Shown here: positions 12,671 through 15,766 of the stretch, in pieces
Layout: each line of letters starts with the position of its first letter
Numbering within the stretch: the first letter of the stretch is position 1
NCBI GenBank assembly: GCA_900771365.1
Contig: CAAGNU010000021.1
Span: 1 to 15,766, forward strand
Origin: Bacteroidales bacterium
GTDB lineage: Bacteria > Bacteroidota > Bacteroidia > Bacteroidales > P3
Length of the DNA: 15,766 nucleotides
Direction: 5' to 3'
Made by a program: the position numbers and the translations under genes
Notes under the pieces: model-generated
What the model was told of the DNA's origin: nothing
The model's input: the letters and a program-made list of their open reading frames with translations, nothing else
Database searches by the model: none

Positions 12671-14593
12671 AGCCACTACGATGTTTTCGTCGTCTTCTAT
12701 GCGGAGGTTCTGCATGATGAAGTCGCGGCGCTGGGAGGTGTTCTGGCCCATGTAGAAGCGGAGGACGCCCTGGGTGTCGAAATCCTTGTGCAGGAGGACG
12801 GGGTCGAGACGCATGTCTTGGTTGATGAAGCCTTTGAACTCGTCGGGCGAGATTTCGCCGAGACCTTTGAATCGGGTAATCTCGGGGTTGGGGGTCTTGT
12901 TGATGGCATCGATACGCTCCTCGTCGCTGTAGCAGTAGGTGGTCTTCTGTTTGTTGCGGACGCGGAAGAGGGGGGTCTGTAGGATATAGACGTGGCCTTG
13001 CCGCACCAGCTCGGGGTAGAACTTGAGGAAGAAGGTGAGGAGCAGGAGGCGGATGTGCATGCCGTCCACATCGGCATCGGTGGCGATTACGACGTTGTTG
13101 TAGCGGAGGTTCTCCATGCCGTCGTCGATATCGAGGGCGTTGTGGAGGAGGTTGAGTTCTTCGTTCTTGTAGACTTCGGCCTTGCCTACGGAGACGGTGT
13201 TGAGGGGCTTGCCTCGGAGGCTGAAGACGGCCTGGGTCTCGACGTCGCGGCTCTTGGTGATGCTGCCGCTTGCGGAGAGGCCCTCGGTGATGAAGATGGT
13301 GCTCTCCAGACGGCGGGCGTGGTTGCTGTTGTAGTGGACGTGGCAGTCGCGCAGCTTGGAGTTGTTGAGACTGGCCTTCTTGCTGCTCTCCTTGGCCAGT
13401 TTCTTGATGCCGGCGATGCTCTTGCGCTCCTTCTCGTTGCGCTGGATCTTGTCGAGGAGTATCTCTGCGGTCTCGGAGTTGATGTGGAGATAGTTGTCGA
13501 GATGGCGCTTGAGGATGTCGAGGATGTAGGTCTTTAGGACGGGGCTGGAGTTGCTTCCGTCGGCAGCGTTGGGGGCGAGGTGCGTGGAGCCGAGCTTGGT
13601 CTTGGTCTGTGCTTCAAAGACGGGCTCCTGTATGCGGATGCAGAGGGCGCAGACGAGGCCCTGGCGGATGTCCTCGGGGGCGTACTCTTTCTTGTTGTAG
13701 AACTCTTTGACTACTTTGGCGTAGTCTTCGCGGAAGGCGCTCTGGTGGGTGCCTCCTTCGGTGGTGTGCTGGCCGTTCACGAAGCTGTAGTAGTAGTCGC
13801 TGCTTTGGCCGTTCACATGGGTGAAGGCCGCTTCGAAGTCCTCGTCCTTGATGTGGATGATAGGGTAGAGGGGCTCGCCTTCGATGTTGTGCTCAAGGAG
13901 GTCGAGGAGGCCGTTCTTGGAGTAGTAGCGCTTGTCGTTATAATAGAAAGAGAGGCCGCGGTTGAGGTAGCAGTAGTTCCATACGCGGCTTTCGACATAT
14001 TCGTTGATGAAGTGGAAGTTGCCGAAGAGCTTGCTGTCGGGGATGAACTCCATGAGGGTGCCGGAGGCGAGGAAGGGGTCGTCGGCCACATAGTCGATGA
14101 TGCCGCTGTCGGCCACGAGGCTGCCTTGGGAGAACTCGATGGAGCGGGTCTTGCCATCGCGGAAGGCCTGGACGCGGAAGTAGCTGGAGAGGGCGTTAAC
14201 GGCCTTGGTGCCTACGCCGTTGAGGCCGACGGACTTCTGGAAGACCTTGCTGTCGTACTTGGCGCCGGTGTTGAGCTTGCTCACAGCTTCCACCAGCTTG
14301 CCGAGGGGTATGCCGCGGCCGTAGTCGCGGATGGAGACCTTGCGCTCGGTGAAGTTGATGGTCATGTCGATGCGTTTGCCGAAGCCGGCGGAGAACTCGT
14401 CGATAGAGTTGTCGATAACCTCTTTGATGAGGACGTATATGCCGTCGTCGTGGGAGGAGCCATCGCCGAGCTTGCCGATATACATGCCGGGGCGGAGGCG
14501 GATGTGCTCCATGTCTTCGAGGTGTACAATGCTGCTTTCGTCATAGTTAGCGGCGTTGCTGAGGGGTAGGGTGATGTCTTCTTCTGTGGCCAT
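12668..14593 (-). CDS. parE: DNA topoisomerase IV subunit B (ParE; GyrB/ParE family)
   Basis: A 641-residue ATPase subunit of a type IIA topoisomerase that unlinks daughter chromosomes. The N-terminal GHKL ATPase is clear: HIRLRPGMYIG, EVIDNSIDEF (ATP/Mg Asn), IRDYGRGIP and VGLNGVGTKAVNALS. The transducer follows (EGGTHQSAFRE; QTKTKLGS). The TOPRIM domain has Glu437 in TEGLSASGSITKSRD, the DADVDGMHIR acidic pair (Asp506, Asp508) and the C-terminal ITRFKGLGEISPDEF. Length and the SITKSRD sequence fit Bacteroidota ParE rather than GyrB; the subunit call is likely but not certain. The usual EGDSA is EGLSA, with Leu439. I place the start at ATG 14591-14593: the frame continues to a TTG at 14617, but that codon lies inside the -7 promoter box. 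No parC gene is visible in the window. Confidence 0.9.
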   Translation of the reverse strand: MATEEDITLPLSNAANYDESSIVHLEDMEHIRLRPGMYIGKLGDGSSHDDGIYVLIKEVIDNSIDEFSAGFGKRIDMTINFTERKVSIRDYGRGIPLGKLVEAVSKLNTGAKYDSKVFQKSVGLNGVGTKAVNALSSYFRVQAFRDGKTRSIEFSQGSLVADSGIIDYVADDPFLASGTLMEFIPDSKLFGNFHFINEYVESRVWNYCYLNRGLSFYYNDKRYYSKNGLLDLLEHNIEGEPLYPIIHIKDEDFEAAFTHVNGQSSDYYYSFVNGQHTTEGGTHQSAFREDYAKVVKEFYNKKEYAPEDIRQGLVCALCIRIQEPVFEAQTKTKLGSTHLAPNAADGSNSSPVLKTYILDILKRHLDNYLHINSETAEILLDKIQRNEKERKSIAGIKKLAKESSKKASLNNSKLRDCHVHYNSNHARRLESTIFITEGLSASGSITKSRDVETQAVFSLRGKPLNTVSVGKAEVYKNEELNLLHNALDIDDGMENLRYNNVVIATDADVDGMHIRLLLLTFFLKFYPELVRQGHVYILQTPLFRVRNKQKTTYCYSDEERIDAINKTPNPEITRFKGLGEISPDEFKGFINQDMRLDPVLLHKDFDTQGVLRFYMGQNTSQRRDFIMQNLRIEDDENIVVA

Positions 14594-14614
14594 TTTCAAT
14601 ATAGTTTCGCGTTG

Positions 14615-14647
14615 CAAAATTACGAAAAAAAAACGACATAAGAGAAA
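14615..14647 (-). promoter_or_regulatory. Promoter of parE
   Basis: On the minus strand TAATTTTG (14615-14622) is an exact -7 box; TTTC at 14644-14647, 21 bases upstream, is a near -33 box. Transcription would begin about 14608, 15 bases before the ATG at 14593. This rules out the upstream TTG as the start. Confidence 0.7.
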
Positions 14648-14659
14648 TATGGCGGCAAA

Positions 14660-15075
14660 TATTTTTCGGAGGGTGCCTCGCGGGGCGGCTTTGGCATTCT
14701 TGGGGCGGGGTGATTTATGGGGGATTGGGGGGTGTGGATTGCGGGGTTAGGAGGCGGGAATGGAGGGTTGCTATTGATGGTTTCGATTGTGGTATTGAGG
14801 GGGGGCGAACGGGGGACTTTGGGATTTAACATTTGGAGGGGAACCAGAGCGGACGCAGAACGGACACAGAACGGCAGCAGTTCGGCAACACTCTTTTTTA
14901 GGGAATTGTTAAAAAATGCCCTTGTAGAGGGGCGGTTTGGGGGCATATCGATTTTGTGAATGGGGGTATTGAGTGGTGAATAATAGCGGTGAATAATGGG
15001 TGAGGCAGGGGCGGCGGGGCATCGGTGGCTGGATGGAGGAGGGGCAAGAGCTATCCATGCCATAGCCATATATTC
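14660..15075. other. G-rich, strand-asymmetric intergenic region
   Basis: Most of this 400-base stretch has far more G than C on the plus strand. G-runs at 14702-14705, 14707-14710, 14719-14723 and 14727-14732 are separated by loops of 1, 8 and 3 bases, a possible G-quadruplex. A second cluster has G7 at 14799-14805, G5 at 14811-14815 and GGG at 14821-14823. GGTGAATAAT occurs at 14975-14984 and again at 14988-14997. A 149-codon proline-rich frame on the minus strand (14620-15069) is a product of this composition. No gene was recognised apart from the 11-mer array at 14841. Confidence 0.6.
14841..14895 (+). repeat. 11-mer array (GACACAGAACG type)
   Basis: Five units with period 11: GAACCAGAGCG (14841), GACGCAGAACG (14852), GACACAGAACG (14863), GCAGCAGTTCG (14874) and a decayed GCAACACTCTT (14885). 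The core is CAGAACGGAC across unit borders. On the minus strand each of the two central unit borders shows GTCCG, which also occurs once per unit in part of the 6071-6183 array; the phase of the remaining bases differs, so this is a related or separate 11-mer subfamily. Confidence 0.75.
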
Positions 15076-15092
15076 CTATTTATGGAAAAAAA

Positions 15093-15124
15093 TTTGTTCA
15101 AATCAAAATAACTTCGTATCTTTG
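15093..15124 (+). promoter_or_regulatory. Consensus promoter upstream of the structured leader
   Basis: TTTG (15093-15096), a 20-base spacer and TATCTTTG (15117-15124) match the Bacteroidota promoter in every specified position. Transcription would start near 15130, more than 320 bases upstream of the lipoprotein ATG. Confidence 0.82.
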
Positions 15125-15129
15125 TCGGC

Positions 15130-15452
15130 AAGATGCAGAGAGTGTTTTGCATCATAATTAATTTGGAAAGAGCATTTTGGCCTTATTCCGTACTTGCGAA
15201 ACTTGGACACTTTCAAAAAGTCACCAATGGAATAAGGGACGATGAACGCTCACTTTGCATGTATCCGTACACATCTACGATACATCTTAGTGGTGCTATT
15301 CAAACGTACCTTATTTATGGTAACTGGGAGTCCAAGCCCTGCAAGTAGAAGTGAGGTCATAATGGATGGCTCCACTTTCTTTTTATACATTCTCCAGCTC
15401 CGAGCCAAGTTGGAAACAACAGTTGCGCCCGGCACGTATTAGGGATGAAGAA
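15130..15452 (+). ncRNA. Candidate structured leader RNA or small RNA
   Basis: Successive hairpins lie between a consensus promoter and the lipoprotein gene. Seen: GATGCA/TGCATC (15132-15137 with 15148-15153). A two-level stem, CCTTATTCC (15181-15189) with GGAATAAGG (15229-15237), encloses TTGG/CCAA (15203-15206, 15224-15227) and ACTTT/AAAGT (15209-15213, 15217-15221). A 10-bp stem with one bulged C (15259-15285) has loop CACATC. TACC/GGTA (15307-15310, 15319-15322) follows. A 71-codon frame starting at 15133 covers part of it without a ribosome site and with its ATG almost at the expected transcript start; the dense pairing makes RNA the better reading. It matches no RNA family I can name. 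It may be a 5' untranslated region controlling the lipoprotein gene. Confidence 0.4.
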
Positions 15453-15662
15453 ATGAAAAAGTATTTACGACTGGCTATGTGTGTAGTGGCCTTGGCATGC
15501 ACCACCATGATGACCTCCTGCGAGAAAGAGTTTCTGCCTGGGGGCGGAAGTGAGACGGATGAACTTATTGGATGGTGGAAAAGAAATGCCGAGAGTTATT
15601 ATATAACCGCTGATGGTGAGCGTTATTCTTTTGGAGAAGTGCTCATAGCAATGGTTCGGTAG
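15453..15662 (+). CDS. Short lipoprotein, possibly truncated
   Basis: A 69-residue lipoprotein starting at ATG 15453-15455, preceded by AGGGATGAAGAA. The signal MKKYLRLAMCVVALACTTMMTSC has a clear lipobox with Cys23, and Glu-Lys-Glu follows, as is frequent in exported Bacteroidota lipoproteins. The mature part has about 46 residues: a Gly-rich linker, then ELIGWWKRNAESYYITADGERYSF. The 'L-x-G-x-W' opening recalls lipocalin-like lipoproteins, which usually have 120-170 residues, so this may be only their first strands. It ends at TAG 15660-15662, just before a hairpin and a new possible start at 15756. Either it is a small lipoprotein or a gene cut by a nonsense change or insertion. The frame also extends upstream of 15453 (to 15366), but that part lacks a signal and an RBS. 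Confidence 0.6.
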   Translation: MKKYLRLAMCVVALACTTMMTSCEKEFLPGGGSETDELIGWWKRNAESYYITADGERYSFGEVLIAMVR

Positions 15663-15766
15663 GAAAAAGTTAACAATTAGGCGGCAGGAGCCGCGATATT
15701 AAAGAGTTCTTTGACAATTTTGGCATTTATTGACTTGTTCGGACGGAAACCCGACATGACAAAAAA
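15663..15766 (+). other. 3' end of window: hairpin and possible next gene start
   Basis: GCGGC-AGGA-GCCGC (15681-15694) forms a GC-rich hairpin without a T-run. TTTG at 15710-15713 followed by TTGACTTG at 15730-15737 is a poor promoter match. An ATG at 15756 opens a frame (ATG ACA AAA) that leaves the window after four codons. Nothing more can be assigned. Confidence 0.35.

Noticed and set aside
13580..14569. A 329-codon frame antisense to parE
   Set aside because: Opposite well-conserved ATPase motifs; rich in Glu, Val and Gly, typical of shadow frames.
14594..14617. An eight-residue longer ParE starting at TTG 14617
   Set aside because: The TTG lies inside the TAATTTTG promoter box, upstream of the expected transcription start.
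14620..15069. A 149-codon proline-rich minus-strand frame
   Set aside because: It follows from the C-rich minus strand of the G-rich intergenic region and overlaps the parE promoter.
15133..15348. A 71-codon frame at the start of the structured leader
   Set aside because: No ribosome site, ATG almost at the expected transcript start, and dense hairpins across it; kept as an alternative only.

Overview
The window looks like chromosomal DNA of a member of the Bacteroidales, probably Prevotellaceae-like; the genus is inference. Evidence seen: several promoters match the Bacteroidota pattern (TTTG near -33, 19-21 bases, TAnnTTTG near -7). One secreted protein ends in what looks like a type IX secretion (T9SS) sorting domain. 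Shine-Dalgarno sequences are mostly weak, and the gene families (C1B peptidase, SUMF1-domain lipoprotein, six-hairpin glycosidase, YLLIPMDE-type protein, ParE) are typical of that group. No tRNA, rRNA, CRISPR array or complete mobile element was seen.

Layout. 1-964: the C-terminal end of a PD-(D/E)XK-domain protein, then a GNAT acetyltransferase and its terminator. 1041-5921 (minus strand): a run of three envelope or secreted-protein genes, in transcription order a conserved Bacteroidota protein often labelled 'asparagine synthetase B', a seven-repeat propeller protein with a sorting domain, and dsbD, closed by a perfect 13-bp hairpin. 5922-6638: a divergent intergenic region with a folded 11-mer array, a promoter, a long leader and a folded octamer array. 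6639-8690 (plus): a secreted C1B cysteine peptidase and a SUMF1-domain lipoprotein. 8691-9039: an AT-rich folded repeat. 9040-9983 (minus): a uracil-DNA-glycosylase-family protein and a small acidic protein. 10072-10137: near mirror-image divergent promoters. 10155-12401 (plus): a large secreted glycosidase with a C-terminal carbohydrate-binding-like domain. 12402-12670: three successive repeat/hairpin blocks. 12668-14593 (minus): topoisomerase IV subunit B. 14623-15452: a G-rich intergenic stretch, a promoter and a long structured leader. 15453-15662: a short, possibly truncated lipoprotein.

How the genes may work together: most products are predicted to be exported. DsbD would supply reducing power across the inner membrane, while the peptidase, propeller protein and glycosidase would act in the periplasm or outside the cell. 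This is inferred from families and signal peptides.

Most unusual is the intergenic DNA. Nearly every larger gap carries short units repeated at a fixed period while their bases vary: period 7 (3206-3268, 12512-12602, 12630-12670), period 8 (6544-6616, 12409-12464), period 11 (6071-6183, 9665-9708, 14841-14895), and a looser CAYGAATT repeat (8826-8946). Several run in one direction, then invert, so the strand can fold head to head. Unit length is conserved better than sequence, which simple replication slippage does not readily explain. I regard this as the best candidate here for an undescribed system.
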